Shown here piece by piece: positions 44,361 through 53,258 of a DNA stretch of 64,000 nucleotides (its first letter is position 1; every line of letters starts with the position of its first letter). The notes under the pieces are model-generated. The model saw only the letters and a program-made list of their open reading frames with translations, did no database searches and was not told the origin of the DNA. Origin of the DNA: Streptomyces sp. SPB162 (GTDB taxonomy: Bacteria > Actinomycetota > Actinomycetes > Streptomycetales > Streptomycetaceae); assembly GCF_029504575.1 (NCBI RefSeq), contig NZ_JAQFII010000001.1, positions 1,574,501 through 1,638,500 on the forward strand. The letters run 5' to 3'. Made by a program: the position numbers and the translations under genes.

Positions 44361-44425
44361 CCGGGAGCGGTATCCGTATGCGCGGGACGTCCGCGCGCCG
44401 GGCCGTCCAGGGGCATAATGGCCGG

Positions 44426-44434
44426 ATACATCGG
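44426..44434 (+). promoter_or_regulatory. Candidate FadR-type half-site, shared with the fucose operon
   Basis: ATACATCGG, 45 bp before the FadR-type regulator start. The complement of the same 9 bp occurs at 51998-52006 before the fucose-type operon. Confidence 0.5.
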
Positions 44435-44478
44435 AGGTCTGGCGGCGGGTAGCGGGACCAGGACAGGGGGAGGTCGCG

Positions 44479-45150
44479 ATGGCGGTCACCGACGAGGCGA
44501 TCGAGAAGATCAAGGAAATGATCGTCTCAGGGGCGCTGCGGCCCGGCGACCGGCTGCCGAAGGAGAGCGAACTCGCGGCCGAGCTGGGGCTCTCGCGCAA
44601 TTCGCTGCGCGAGGCGGTGCGGGCGCTGTCGCTGATCAGGATCCTGGACGTGCGGCAGGGCGACGGCACGTACGTGACGAGCCTGGATCCGCAACTGCTG
44701 CTGGAGGCGATGAGCTTCGTGGTGGACTTCCACCGCGACGACACCGTGCTGGAGTTCCTGGCCGTGCGGCGGATCCTGGAGCCCGCCGCGACCGCGATGG
44801 CGGCGCTGCGCATCCCCGAGACCGAACTCGACGTGCTCCAGGGGAAGCTGGACGCGCTGGGCCCCGAGCCCTCCGTCGAGGAACTGGTCGCCTCCGACCT
44901 GGAGTTCCACCGCGGCATCGTGCAGGCGTCGGGGAACTCGGTGCTCTGCTCACTGCTCGACGGGCTGTCCGGGCCCACCACCCGGGCCCGCGTCTGGCGC
45001 GGGCTCACCCAGCAGGACGCGGTGAGCCGCACCCTGCACGAGCACCAGGCGATCCTGTCCGCGCTGCGCGACCGTGACGCGGAGGCCGCCCGCTCCTGGG
45101 CGACGGTGCACATCGCGAGCGTCGAGCAGTGGCTGCGCTCCACGCTGTAG
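44479..45150 (+). CDS. FadR-subfamily GntR regulator
   Basis: 223 residues. The N-terminal GntR winged helix is ITDEAIEKIKEMIVSGALRPGDRLPKESELAAELGLSRNSLREAVRALSLIRILDVRQGDGTYV (first residue of the domain read as AVTDE). The C-terminal FCD domain (about 85-215) contains the metal/effector histidines in DLEFHRGIVQASGNSVL and HEHQAILSAL. FadR/FCD regulators usually sense a sugar acid or fatty acid derivative. It is convergent with the aldo/keto reductase gene that ends the fucose-type operon, and a shared promoter motif links the two. Confidence 0.94.
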   Translation: MAVTDEAIEKIKEMIVSGALRPGDRLPKESELAAELGLSRNSLREAVRALSLIRILDVRQGDGTYVTSLDPQLLLEAMSFVVDFHRDDTVLEFLAVRRILEPAATAMAALRIPETELDVLQGKLDALGPEPSVEELVASDLEFHRGIVQASGNSVLCSLLDGLSGPTTRARVWRGLTQQDAVSRTLHEHQAILSALRDRDAEAARSWATVHIASVEQWLRSTL

Positions 45151-45156
45151 AGAGCC

Positions 45157-46116
45157 TCAGGCAGGCAGTGGGACGTCCTCGTCGAGCAGTCCGCGCTCGA
45201 CGAGCGCGTCCCACATCGCGGCGGGGATGTCGTACGAGAAGAGCGCCGCGTTGTCCCTGACCTCCTCGGGGGTGGCCGCGCCGACGACGGCGGAGACCAC
45301 CGACGGGTGGCCGAACGGGAAGCGCAGCGCGGCCGCCCGCAGCGGGACGCCGAACTCCCCGCAGACGTCCGCGATGTCCAGGGCGCGGCGCACCAGTTCC
45401 GGCGGCGCCGCCGCGTAGTCGTACGGGGCGCCGGGCTTCGGGTCGGCGAGCAGCCCGGAGTTGTAGACGCCGCCGACGACCACGGCGGTCGAGCGCTCGG
45501 CGCACACCGGCAGCAGGTCGTCGTAGGCGGTGCGCTCCAGCAGGGTCCAGCGGCCCGCGCAGAGCACCACGTCGACGTCGAGGTCGGCGACGAGCCGCGC
45601 GAGCACCCCGCTGTCGTTCATCCCGAAGCCGATGGCTCCCACCAGCCCCTCGGCGCGCAGCGCCGCGAGCGCGGGGAAGCCGGTCGCGTAGACCTCCGGC
45701 AGGTGGTTCTCGACGTCGTGCAGGTAGACGATGTCGGCGCGGTCGGTGCCGAGCCGCTCCAGGGAGCCCTCCAGCGTGGCGCGGATCCCGTCGGCGGTGA
45801 AGTCCCACTCGCGGGCGCGGGCGGGGGTGTCGACGAAGCCCTGGCCGTCGGGCCGCTCCCCCGCGGCCAGCGGCCGCAGCCGGCGACCGACCTTGGTGGA
45901 CAGCACGTACGAGGAGCGCGGCCGTCCGGCGAGCGCCCGGCCGAGGCGTTCCTCCGACAAGCCGACGCCGTAGTGCGGAGCGGTGTCGAGAAGGCCGCAG
46001 CCGAGGTCGAGGGCGGCCGCCGTGACGGCGGCCGCGGTCTCGTCCGGCATGGCCCGGTACAGGTTGCCGAGCGGCGCGCAGCCGAGTCCCAGGCGGGGCA
46101 GTTCCGGTACGGGCAT
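45157..46116 (-). CDS. Aldo/keto reductase (L-fucose dehydrogenase-like)
   Basis: NAD(P)-dependent oxidoreductase of 319 residues, TIM barrel. The catalytic tetrad is visible: Asp and Tyr in LLDTAPHYGVGLSEERLGRAL, Lys in LSTKVGRRLRP, His in YLHDVEN. The sequence resembles D-threo-aldose/L-fucose 1-dehydrogenases, which oxidise L-fucose to the lactone. It is the last gene of an operon that also has a fuconate-type dehydratase and an SDR, which supports that role. ATG at 46116 is chosen from the conserved start MPVPELPRLGLGCAPLGNL. Confidence 0.88.
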   Translation of the reverse strand: MPVPELPRLGLGCAPLGNLYRAMPDETAAAVTAAALDLGCGLLDTAPHYGVGLSEERLGRALAGRPRSSYVLSTKVGRRLRPLAAGERPDGQGFVDTPARAREWDFTADGIRATLEGSLERLGTDRADIVYLHDVENHLPEVYATGFPALAALRAEGLVGAIGFGMNDSGVLARLVADLDVDVVLCAGRWTLLERTAYDDLLPVCAERSTAVVVGGVYNSGLLADPKPGAPYDYAAAPPELVRRALDIADVCGEFGVPLRAAALRFPFGHPSVVSAVVGAATPEEVRDNAALFSYDIPAAMWDALVERGLLDEDVPLPA

Positions 46117-46143
46117 CGCCTGTCCTCTCCTTCGGGGTGTCAC

Positions 46144-47193
46144 TCAGTCCTGCTTCTCGCCGCTCGCGAAGCGGGAGATGATCAGTGCCACGATGATGAT
46201 CGCGCCGTTGAGGAACTGGTTCCACAGCGGGGGTACCCCGCCCAGCGTCATCACGTTCACGACCAACTGCAGGGTGAGCACACCGGTCAGCGCCCCGAAG
46301 AGGGTGCCCCGGCCGCCGTTGAGGCTGACACCGCCGATGACGGTGGCGGCGAACACCTGGAAGATCCAGCCGTTGCCCTGACCGGCCGAGACCGAGCCGT
46401 AGTGGCCGGTGTACAGGATCCCGGCGAACGCGGCGAGCAGCCCGCCGAGGCCGAGCACGATCCAGGTGATGCGGTCCACGCGGATGCCGGCGGCGCGCGC
46501 CGCCTCGGTGTTGCCGCCGATCGCGTAGAGCGCGCGGCCGTGCCGCAGGTAGCCCAGCGCGAGACCGCCGGCCGCGAAGAGCACCAGGCAGATCCAGATG
46601 GCGGCGGGCGCGCCGAACCAGGAGGCTTTGCCGAGGTAGGCGAACGACTCCGGCACGTTGACGATTGACTTGCCCTCGGCCACCCCGATCTGCAGGCCGC
46701 GCAGCATGGTGAGCATGCCGAGGGTGGCGATGAAGCCGTTGACGCGGAGCTTGAGGATGAGGAAGCCGTTGATGCCGCCGATCACCACACCGACCGCCAG
46801 GCAGACCGGGATCGCGGACCAGGACGGCAGGACGCCCAGCCCGTGGAAGGTCGCGGGGCCCGATGAGGGCAGCACCAGCCACATGGCGATGACCGGGGCC
46901 ACGCCGATGGTGGACTCCAGCGACAGGTCCATGCGCCCGCTGATGAGGATGAGCGCCTCGGCCAGCACCAACAGGCTCAGTTCGGTGGACTGCTGGGCGA
47001 CGCCGATCAGGTTGTCGGAGGTCAGGAAGGCCGGCGAGACGATGAAGCCGATCACGCACAGCACCAGCAGCACCGGGATCAGCGACAGGTCCCGGTAGCG
47101 GGCCAGCTGGAAGCCCAGACCTCCCGGCCGGCGCTCCTTCTGTGCGGTGACCGGCTCCGCGGTCAGCTGGGTGGTGTCGGTGGTGTCAGTCAT
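46144..47193 (-). CDS. Sugar ABC transporter permease (RbsC-like)
   Basis: 349-residue membrane subunit of a CUT2-type monosaccharide importer, about 8-10 spans. Family features: LSLLVLAEALILISGRMDLSLESTIG, GGINGFLILKLRVNGFIATLGMLTMLRGL, and AARAAGIRVDRITWIVLGLGGLLAAFAGILYTG as the coupling region. It overlaps the ATPase gene by 8 bp. The operon context suggests import of L-fucose or a similar deoxyhexose. Confidence 0.94.
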   Translation of the reverse strand: MTDTTDTTQLTAEPVTAQKERRPGGLGFQLARYRDLSLIPVLLVLCVIGFIVSPAFLTSDNLIGVAQQSTELSLLVLAEALILISGRMDLSLESTIGVAPVIAMWLVLPSSGPATFHGLGVLPSWSAIPVCLAVGVVIGGINGFLILKLRVNGFIATLGMLTMLRGLQIGVAEGKSIVNVPESFAYLGKASWFGAPAAIWICLVLFAAGGLALGYLRHGRALYAIGGNTEAARAAGIRVDRITWIVLGLGGLLAAFAGILYTGHYGSVSAGQGNGWIFQVFAATVIGGVSLNGGRGTLFGALTGVLTLQLVVNVMTLGGVPPLWNQFLNGAIIIVALIISRFASGEKQD

Positions 47194-48760
47194 CCTGGTC
47201 GTCTCCCTCGCGGCCGCCCGGAGTCACGGGCAGTCCTTCCATCGCGGAGACCACGTCCCTGTCGGTCCATCCGCTGTCGAACTCGGCGATCACCCGGCCG
47301 TGGAACAGGGCCAGGACGCGGTCGCAGACCCGTAGGTCGTCCAGCTCGTCGGAGACGATGACCGCGGCGTTCCCGCCGTCGGCCACCTCCCGCACCACGC
47401 CGAGCAGCGCGTCCTTGGACTTGACGTCGACGCCCGCGGTCGGCCGGATCGCCACCAGCACCCGCGGTTTGCGGGCCAGCGCCCGCGCGATGACGACCTT
47501 CTGCTGGTTGCCGCCGGACAGGTCGGAGACCGACTGACCGGGGCCCGAGGTCTTGATGTCCAGCGAATCGATCATCGACTGCGCGAACTGCCGGGTGCGG
47601 GAGGGCAGCACGGTGCCGTACGGTCCGAGCTGGTCGGTGACGGTGAGCGTCGCGTTCTCCGCGACGCTGCGGCCCGGCACCAGCCCCTGCCGATGCCGGT
47701 CCTCCGGCACGTAGCCGATCCCCGCGCCGAGCGCGTGCGGCACGCTGCCCGGCCGTACGGTCCGGCCCGCGACCACGGTCCGGCCGGAGGTGGGCTTGCG
47801 CAGCCCCACCAGGGTCTCCCCCAGTGCCGTGTTGCCGCTGGCCGTCGCGCCGGCCAGGCCGAGCACTTCGCCGGGGCGCACGGCGAAGTCGATGGCCCGA
47901 TAGGCGCCGTCGAGGGCGAGCCCCTCGGCGCGCAGCACGGGTTCCTCCTCGGCGACCACGGCGGTGCCCGCCTGCCAGGCCAGGGCGGAGCGCGTCGCGT
48001 CCCCGGTCATCGCCTGCACCAGGTCGGCCTTGCCCAGCTCCGCGACGGGCGCGGTGAGCACGTGCCGGGCGTCCCGGTAGACGGTGACGGTGGTGCACAG
48101 GTCGTACACCTCCTGGAGGTGGTGGGAGATGAACAGGAAGGCGACGCCCTGCCCCTGCAGTTCGCGCAGCTTCGTGAAGAGCCGCTCGATGCCGGCCGCG
48201 TCGAGCTGGGCGGTCGGCTCGTCGAGGATGATGAAACGGGCGCCGAAGGACAGCGCCCTCGCGATCTCGACGAACTGCCGCTGCTCGACGCTCAGGTCCT
48301 TGGCGCGCGCCGCCGGATCGACGTCGACGCCGTACTCGGCGAGCAGGCCGCGAGCCCGCTCGCGCAGCTTCGGCCAGCGGATCCGGCCCTCTCCGAAGCG
48401 GTTGAGGAAGAGGTTCTCCGCGACGGTCAGATCCGGGACGACCATGGACTTCTGGTAGACGCAGGCGACCTTCGACTGCCAGGCGGCGGTGTCCCCGAAC
48501 GCGGGCGCCGGTTCGCCCTGGAAGGCGACGGAGCCCGCGTCCGCGGCGTGCAGCCCGGTCAGTACGGAGACGAGGGTGGACTTGCCCGCGCCGTTGCGGC
48601 CGACGAGCGCGTGCGACTCGCCGGCCCGCACGGTCAGCCGCACCCGGTCGAGCGCGACGGTCGGGCCGAAGCGCTTGACGACCCCCTCGGCGTGCACGGC
48701 CGGCGGCGGGCCGGCCGCCGGCTCCCCACCGGAGGTTTCCTTGGCTGGTGCCTGGGACAT
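47186..48760 (-). CDS. Sugar ABC transporter ATPase (RbsA-like)
   Basis: Double ATPase subunit of a CUT2 importer, 524 residues from ATG 48760. First half: Walker A GRNGAGKST, signature LSVEQRQFV, Walker B FIILDEPTAQLD, complete. Second half: GATASGNTALGE in place of Walker A, signature LSGGNQQKV, and VLVAIRPTAGVD in place of the usual LLDEPTxGVD, so the Walker B Asp and catalytic Glu are missing. One active and one degenerate site is the normal design of this family, but here the second site is unusually eroded. Confidence 0.93.
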   Translation of the reverse strand: MSQAPAKETSGGEPAAGPPPAVHAEGVVKRFGPTVALDRVRLTVRAGESHALVGRNGAGKSTLVSVLTGLHAADAGSVAFQGEPAPAFGDTAAWQSKVACVYQKSMVVPDLTVAENLFLNRFGEGRIRWPKLRERARGLLAEYGVDVDPAARAKDLSVEQRQFVEIARALSFGARFIILDEPTAQLDAAGIERLFTKLRELQGQGVAFLFISHHLQEVYDLCTTVTVYRDARHVLTAPVAELGKADLVQAMTGDATRSALAWQAGTAVVAEEEPVLRAEGLALDGAYRAIDFAVRPGEVLGLAGATASGNTALGETLVGLRKPTSGRTVVAGRTVRPGSVPHALGAGIGYVPEDRHRQGLVPGRSVAENATLTVTDQLGPYGTVLPSRTRQFAQSMIDSLDIKTSGPGQSVSDLSGGNQQKVVIARALARKPRVLVAIRPTAGVDVKSKDALLGVVREVADGGNAAVIVSDELDDLRVCDRVLALFHGRVIAEFDSGWTDRDVVSAMEGLPVTPGGREGDDQDD

Positions 48761-48762
48761 GG

Positions 48763-49815
48763 TCAGCTCTTTCCGAGCTGGTTGGCCCACAGCGCGGCGT
48801 CGTCCACGTTGGTCTTGGTGACGAGCGGGGCCGGCAGCTGGTCCTCCAGGCCGTTCGGGATCTTGATGATGTTGGAGCCGTGGTCGGTGGGACCGGGCTG
48901 GAACACCGTCTTGTCCAGCGCGGCCTTGGCGTAGAACAGCGCGTACTTGGCGTAGAGGTCGGCGGGCTGCGAGACCGTCGCGTCGATCTTGCCCTCGCGG
49001 ATCGCCTTCAGCTCCTCGGGGATCCCGTCGTTGGAGATGATGGTGATGTGGCCCGCCGTGCCGGCCGGCTTGAGCAGGTGCTTCTGCTCCAGCAGGGCGA
49101 GGGTGGGCTGCAGGAAGACCCCGCCGGCCTGCATGTAGATGCCGTTGACGTCCGGGTCGGCGGCGAGGGTGGCCTGCAGTTTGGAGGAGGCGACGTCGCC
49201 CTTCCAGTCGGTGGCCAGTGCGATGACCTTGATGTTCGGGAACTTCTCCTTCATGCAGGCCGCGAACGCCTCGGAGCGGTCCCGCCCGTTGATGGAGTCG
49301 AGCGCGCCCTGGAACTCGACGACCTTGCCCTTGCCGGCGAGCTGCTGACCCAGGTATTCACACGCCTTCTGGCCGTACGCCTTGTTGTCGGCGCGCACCA
49401 CCATGTAGACGTCGCCCTTGTCGGGTCGGGTGTCGACACTGATGACCGGGATCTTCTTGCTCGCCAGGCGTTCCAGGGTGGAGGCGATGGCGCCGGTGTC
49501 CTGCGGGGCCATCACCACCGCCTTGGCGCCCTGGTCGGTGAAGGTCTGGGCGTTCGCGACGAGCTTGGTGATGTCGTTCTGCGAGTTGCTGCGCGGCAGT
49601 GCGGAGACGACCCCGTCCTTCACGCCCTTCTCGATGTACTGCTGGTAGGAGTTCCAGAAATCGCTGTCCGCGCGCGGCAGGTCGATACCGACCTTGCCCG
49701 AGGTGCCGGCCTTGTCGTCGCTGCCGCGGTTGCAGCCGGCGACGGCGGTGACCGCGAGGAGTGCCGCGCACGCCGTGACCGTGGTGCTCGTGAGGGAACG
49801 CTGCCGCAGTCTCAT
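48763..49815 (-). CDS. Sugar ABC transporter binding lipoprotein (RbsB-like)
   Basis: Periplasmic-binding-protein type I, 350 residues, lipobox AVAGC (Cys28). Features: ADSDFWNSYQQYIEKGVKDG, AKAVVMAPQDTGAIASTLERLASKKIPVISVDTRPDKGDVYMVVRADN and VNGIYMQAGGVFLQPTLALL, typical for monosaccharide-binding proteins. It ends 2 bp before the ATPase start, so the genes are tightly linked. Confidence 0.93.
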   Translation of the reverse strand: MRLRQRSLTSTTVTACAALLAVTAVAGCNRGSDDKAGTSGKVGIDLPRADSDFWNSYQQYIEKGVKDGVVSALPRSNSQNDITKLVANAQTFTDQGAKAVVMAPQDTGAIASTLERLASKKIPVISVDTRPDKGDVYMVVRADNKAYGQKACEYLGQQLAGKGKVVEFQGALDSINGRDRSEAFAACMKEKFPNIKVIALATDWKGDVASSKLQATLAADPDVNGIYMQAGGVFLQPTLALLEQKHLLKPAGTAGHITIISNDGIPEELKAIREGKIDATVSQPADLYAKYALFYAKAALDKTVFQPGPTDHGSNIIKIPNGLEDQLPAPLVTKTNVDDAALWANQLGKS

Positions 49816-49848
49816 CGTCGAGTCCTGCCCTTCTTGGTGTGTAGCGGC

Positions 49849-50643
49849 TCAGGGGGTTGGGCGGAGTCTCAGTCCTTGCATGCCGCCGTCGACGGCCAGC
49901 GCCGTCCCGGTGACGGCGGCGGCGGCGGGGCTCGCCAGGTAGGCGATGGCCGCGGCGACCTCGTCGGCGGCGACGAGGCGGCCCAGCGGTTGCCGGGCGT
50001 TCAGTGCGGCGCGCTCGGCGGCGGGGTCGTCCGCCCGGTCGAGCAGCCTGCCGATCCAGGGGGTGTCGGCGGTGCCGGGGTTCACGCAGTTGACGCGCAC
50101 GCCCTCACGGACGTGGTCGGCGGCCATCGCCAGCGTCAGCGCGAGCACCGCGCCCTTGCTGGCGCTGTACAGGGCCCGTTGCGGGAGTCCCGCGGTCGCC
50201 GCGATGGAGCAGGTGTTGGTGATCGACACGCAGCCGGGGCGGTCCGCGGCGGCGGCCCGCAGGTGCGGCAGCGCGGCCCGCGCGGTGCGCACCATCCCGA
50301 GGACGTTGACGTCCAGGACGCGGTGCCATTCGTCGTCATCGTTCTCCTCGACGGTGCCGACGGCGCCGATCCCCGCGTTGTTGACGAGGATGTGCAGGCC
50401 GCCGAGGAGTTCGACGGCCTCGGCGACCGCGGCCCGTACCGCGGGGCCGTCGCCGACGTCCGCCGTGACGGCCACGGTGCCGGGCGGCGCCCCCGCCGGG
50501 TCGCGGTCCAGGATCGCGACGCGGGCGCCGCGCGCGGTGAGCAGGGCGGCGGTGGCGGCGCCGATGCCGGAGGCGCCGCCGGTCACGAGGGCGGTGAGCC
50601 CCCGCAGTTCGCCGTCCGCAGTGCCGTCCAGGGTGGTGTTCAC
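49849..50643 (-). CDS. Short-chain dehydrogenase
   Basis: 264-residue SDR. Cofactor motif TGGASGIG (about 21-28), the NNAGIG motif, catalytic Ser/Tyr/Lys in TNTCSIAAT...YSASKGA, and the C-terminal PG-type motif [13 protein letters not shown]. In L-fucose pathways such an SDR oxidises 2-keto-3-deoxy-L-fuconate, and the overlap with the dehydratase gene (GTGA, 4 bp) makes this the likely reaction. The cofactor preference (Asp after the second strand: AILDRDP) suggests NAD. Confidence 0.88.
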   Translation of the reverse strand: MNTTLDGTADGELRGLTALVTGGASGIGAATAALLTARGARVAILDRDPAGAPPGTVAVTADVGDGPAVRAAVAEAVELLGGLHILVNNAGIGAVGTVEENDDDEWHRVLDVNVLGMVRTARAALPHLRAAAADRPGCVSITNTCSIAATAGLPQRALYSASKGAVLALTLAMAADHVREGVRVNCVNPGTADTPWIGRLLDRADDPAAERAALNARQPLGRLVAADEVAAAIAYLASPAAAAVTGTALAVDGGMQGLRLRPTP

Positions 50644-51956
50644 GCGGGTTCCTCCTGCCGGGCCTGCCAGACCGGGCCTTCCGGGTAGCGGTGGTCGGCG
50701 ATGGATCGGGGTTTCATCCGGGCGGAGAACCCGGGCCGGGCGGGGGCCCGGTAGCGGCCGTGGTCGATGACGACGGGATCCTCGAAGTGTTCGTGGAGAT
50801 GGTCCACGTACTCGATGACCCGGTCGTCCCAGCTCCCGGAGACGGCGACGTAGTCGAACATCGCCAGGTGCTGCACCAGCTCGCAGAGGCCGACGCCGCC
50901 CGCGTGCGGGCAGACCGGCACCCCGAACTTGGCGGCGAGCAGCAGGATCGCGATGTTCTCGTTGACCCCGGCGACGCGGGCCGCGTCGATCTGGACGAAG
51001 TCCACCGCGCCGGCCTGGAGCAGCTGCTTGAACATGACGCGGTTGGCGGCGTGTTCACCGGTGGCGACCTTGACGGGCTGCCCGGCGCGCACCGCGGCAT
51101 GCGCGAGGATGTCGTCCGGGCTGGTGGGCTCCTCGATCCAGTACGGGTCGTAGGCGGCCAGGGCCTTCATCCACTCCAGCGCGGCGGACACGTCCCAGCG
51201 CTGGTTGGCGTCGACCGCGATCCGGATGTCCGGGCCGACGGCCTCGCGGGCGATGCGCATCCGGCGCAGGTCGTCGCCGAGGTCGGCGCCGACCTTGAGC
51301 TTGATCTGGTGGAACCCCTCGGCGACCGCCTCCTTCGACAGCCGGGCGAGCTTCTCGTCGGAGTAACCGAGCCACCCCGGTGAGGTGGTGTACGCGGGAT
51401 AGCCGTGTTCGCGCAGCCGCGCGGCGCGCGCGGCCCGGCCGGGTTCGGCGGCGCGCAGGATGTCGAGCGCCTCCTCCCGGGTGAGCGCGTCGGTCAGATA
51501 GCGGAAGTCGACCATGTCCACGATCTGTTCGGGGCTCATGGAGGAGAGGAACTCCCAGACCGGCTGTCCGGCCCGCTTGGCCGCCAGGTCCCAGGCCGCG
51601 TTGACGACGGCCCCGGCCGCCATGTGCATGACGCCCTTCTCCGGGCCCAGCCAGCGCAGCTGCGAGTCATGAGTGAGCTCCCGGTGGAGACCGCCAAGAT
51701 CGCCGGTAACACTGTCCACGCCGCGTCCCAGTACGTAGGGTCGCAGTGAGCGGATGGCGGCGGCGGTGACATCGTTGCCGCGGCCGATCGTGAAGCAGAA
51801 GCCGTGCCCCTCCAGGCCGTCGGGGTCATCGGTGCGCAGAACAACATAGGCGGCGGAGTAGTCGGGGTCGGGGTTCATGGCGTCCGAGCCGTCGAGCTGC
51901 TCCGAGGTCGGGAAGCGTATGTCGTAGACGTCGACCTCGGTAATGGTCGGACTCAT
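50640..51956 (-). CDS. L-fuconate dehydratase-like enolase-superfamily enzyme
   Basis: 438 residues from ATG 51956 ([40 protein letters not shown]). Mandelate-racemase-like fold: the catalytic Lys pair in [18 protein letters not shown], metal ligands in [21 protein letters not shown] and [19 protein letters not shown], and the general-base His in [16 protein letters not shown]. These match L-fuconate dehydratase, which removes water from L-fuconate to give 2-keto-3-deoxy-L-fuconate. First gene of the operon, with an inverted repeat in its promoter. Confidence 0.92.
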   Translation of the reverse strand: MSPTITEVDVYDIRFPTSEQLDGSDAMNPDPDYSAAYVVLRTDDPDGLEGHGFCFTIGRGNDVTAAAIRSLRPYVLGRGVDSVTGDLGGLHRELTHDSQLRWLGPEKGVMHMAAGAVVNAAWDLAAKRAGQPVWEFLSSMSPEQIVDMVDFRYLTDALTREEALDILRAAEPGRAARAARLREHGYPAYTTSPGWLGYSDEKLARLSKEAVAEGFHQIKLKVGADLGDDLRRMRIAREAVGPDIRIAVDANQRWDVSAALEWMKALAAYDPYWIEEPTSPDDILAHAAVRAGQPVKVATGEHAANRVMFKQLLQAGAVDFVQIDAARVAGVNENIAILLLAAKFGVPVCPHAGGVGLCELVQHLAMFDYVAVSGSWDDRVIEYVDHLHEHFEDPVVIDHGRYRAPARPGFSARMKPRSIADHRYPEGPVWQARQEEPA

Positions 51957-51974
51957 GTACACCCCCGTCGTTAG

Positions 51975-52006
51975 ACATCGGATCTTTTTTCGAACAACCG
52001 ATGTAT
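51975..52006. promoter_or_regulatory. Candidate operator of the fucose-type operon
   Basis: Inverted repeat ACATCGG (51975-51981) and CCGATGT (51998-52004), 16 bp apart, 19 bp before the dehydratase start. The right arm extended to 52006 is the complement of ATACATCGG found before the FadR-type gene. A possible -10 TATACA overlaps it. Confidence 0.6.
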
Positions 52007-52065
52007 AGCGCCGAAAACCTCGCGAAGTCCAGGGGGTAGAGCGAACTTTGTGGAAGACAGATCGG

Positions 52066-53088
52066 ATGTCTCGCGAGAGACTCCTAAAATGGCTGCGTCG
52101 TGGGGCCCTCGTGACCGCCCTGGTGGTCCTGCTGCCCGTGCTGGCGGTGGCCATCGCGCTGCGGCTCGAATACGCCGGGGATCCCGGCCCGGCGGGCCGC
52201 ACCCGGGGGCACGACGCGGTCTGGCTCGGGCACGCCTGGGTCGACGGCCGGAACGGCGCGGCCGACCTCGAGGCCCTGCGCGTGAAGGTCCGGGGCACGG
52301 GGATCCGGGACCTCTACGTGCACACCGGACCGCTGGAACAGGACGGCGGTCTCGACCCGAAGCTCTACCCGAACTCCGCGTGGTTGCTCAAGGAGGTCCA
52401 CCGGGTCCTGCCGGGCGTCCGGGTGCAGGCCTGGCTCGGCAACGTCATCGCGCACCACGACGGGGACGACGGGCTGCACCTGAAGGACGAGGCCACCCGG
52501 GCCCGTATCCAGGCGAGCGGGGAGCAGGTCCTGGCCGCCGGATTCGACGGCGTCCACCTCGACCTGGAGCCCAATTACTCCGGCGACGGGGAGTTCCTGG
52601 ACATCCTGGACCGGCTGCGCGCCACGACCTCGGCGCACGGCGCCGCGCTGTCCGTGGCCACCCACCAGATCGACCCGCTGCCGGGCCTGCACACCGTCGC
52701 GCTCTCGGTGTTCGACCATCCCAAGTGGTGGTCGCAGAAGTACTTCGCGGAGGTCGCCCGCCGCGTGGACCAGGTCGCGGTGATGGCGTACGACTCGGCG
52801 ATGCCGCTGGAGAGCCTGTTCGGCGGTTACCTCGCCCAGCAGACCGCCCTCGCCCTGGAGGTCACCCCGGCCGGCACCGACCTCATCATGGGGCTGCCCG
52901 GCTACCACACCAGCACCGGCGGCCACCATCCGTCCGCCGAGACCGTCACGGCCGCCGTGCGCGGGGCGCGACTGGGTCTGGCCCGGCACGGAAGGGGCCG
53001 CGAGGCCTTCGGCATGGCGCTCTACGTGGACTTCGCCGCGACGCCCGGCGACTGGGCCGCGTACCGGTCCGGATGGGGCACGCGCTGA
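52066..53088 (+). CDS. Membrane-anchored GH18-like protein
   Basis: 340 residues. A short basic N-terminus is followed by a single membrane span ([19 protein letters not shown], about 13-31). The rest is an extracellular TIM-barrel-like domain with [13 protein letters not shown] near residue 160, corresponding to the GH18 DGxDxDxE motif. The last Asp and catalytic Glu are kept, while the middle Asp is His. Other fitting parts are LSVATHQID and [11 protein letters not shown] (the YD strand). It may cut or bind a glycan of the cell surface. The start is uncertain: a GTG 18 bp upstream is also possible. Confidence 0.75.
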   Translation: MSRERLLKWLRRGALVTALVVLLPVLAVAIALRLEYAGDPGPAGRTRGHDAVWLGHAWVDGRNGAADLEALRVKVRGTGIRDLYVHTGPLEQDGGLDPKLYPNSAWLLKEVHRVLPGVRVQAWLGNVIAHHDGDDGLHLKDEATRARIQASGEQVLAAGFDGVHLDLEPNYSGDGEFLDILDRLRATTSAHGAALSVATHQIDPLPGLHTVALSVFDHPKWWSQKYFAEVARRVDQVAVMAYDSAMPLESLFGGYLAQQTALALEVTPAGTDLIMGLPGYHTSTGGHHPSAETVTAAVRGARLGLARHGRGREAFGMALYVDFAATPGDWAAYRSGWGTR

Positions 53089-53258
53089 CTCCGGGGAAGC
53101 GGATGGTGACCGGACGAGTACGTGCGATGACCGTGGGGATCATCCTGGTACGAGGGCTGCGGAGAGGGCCTCCGTAAGCCGTAGGCTGGTCCCGCACTGA
53201 CACGAACAGCAGCCGACAGGGGACGGGCCCGCCCCCTCCGGCCGGAAGGAGGCGCTGG

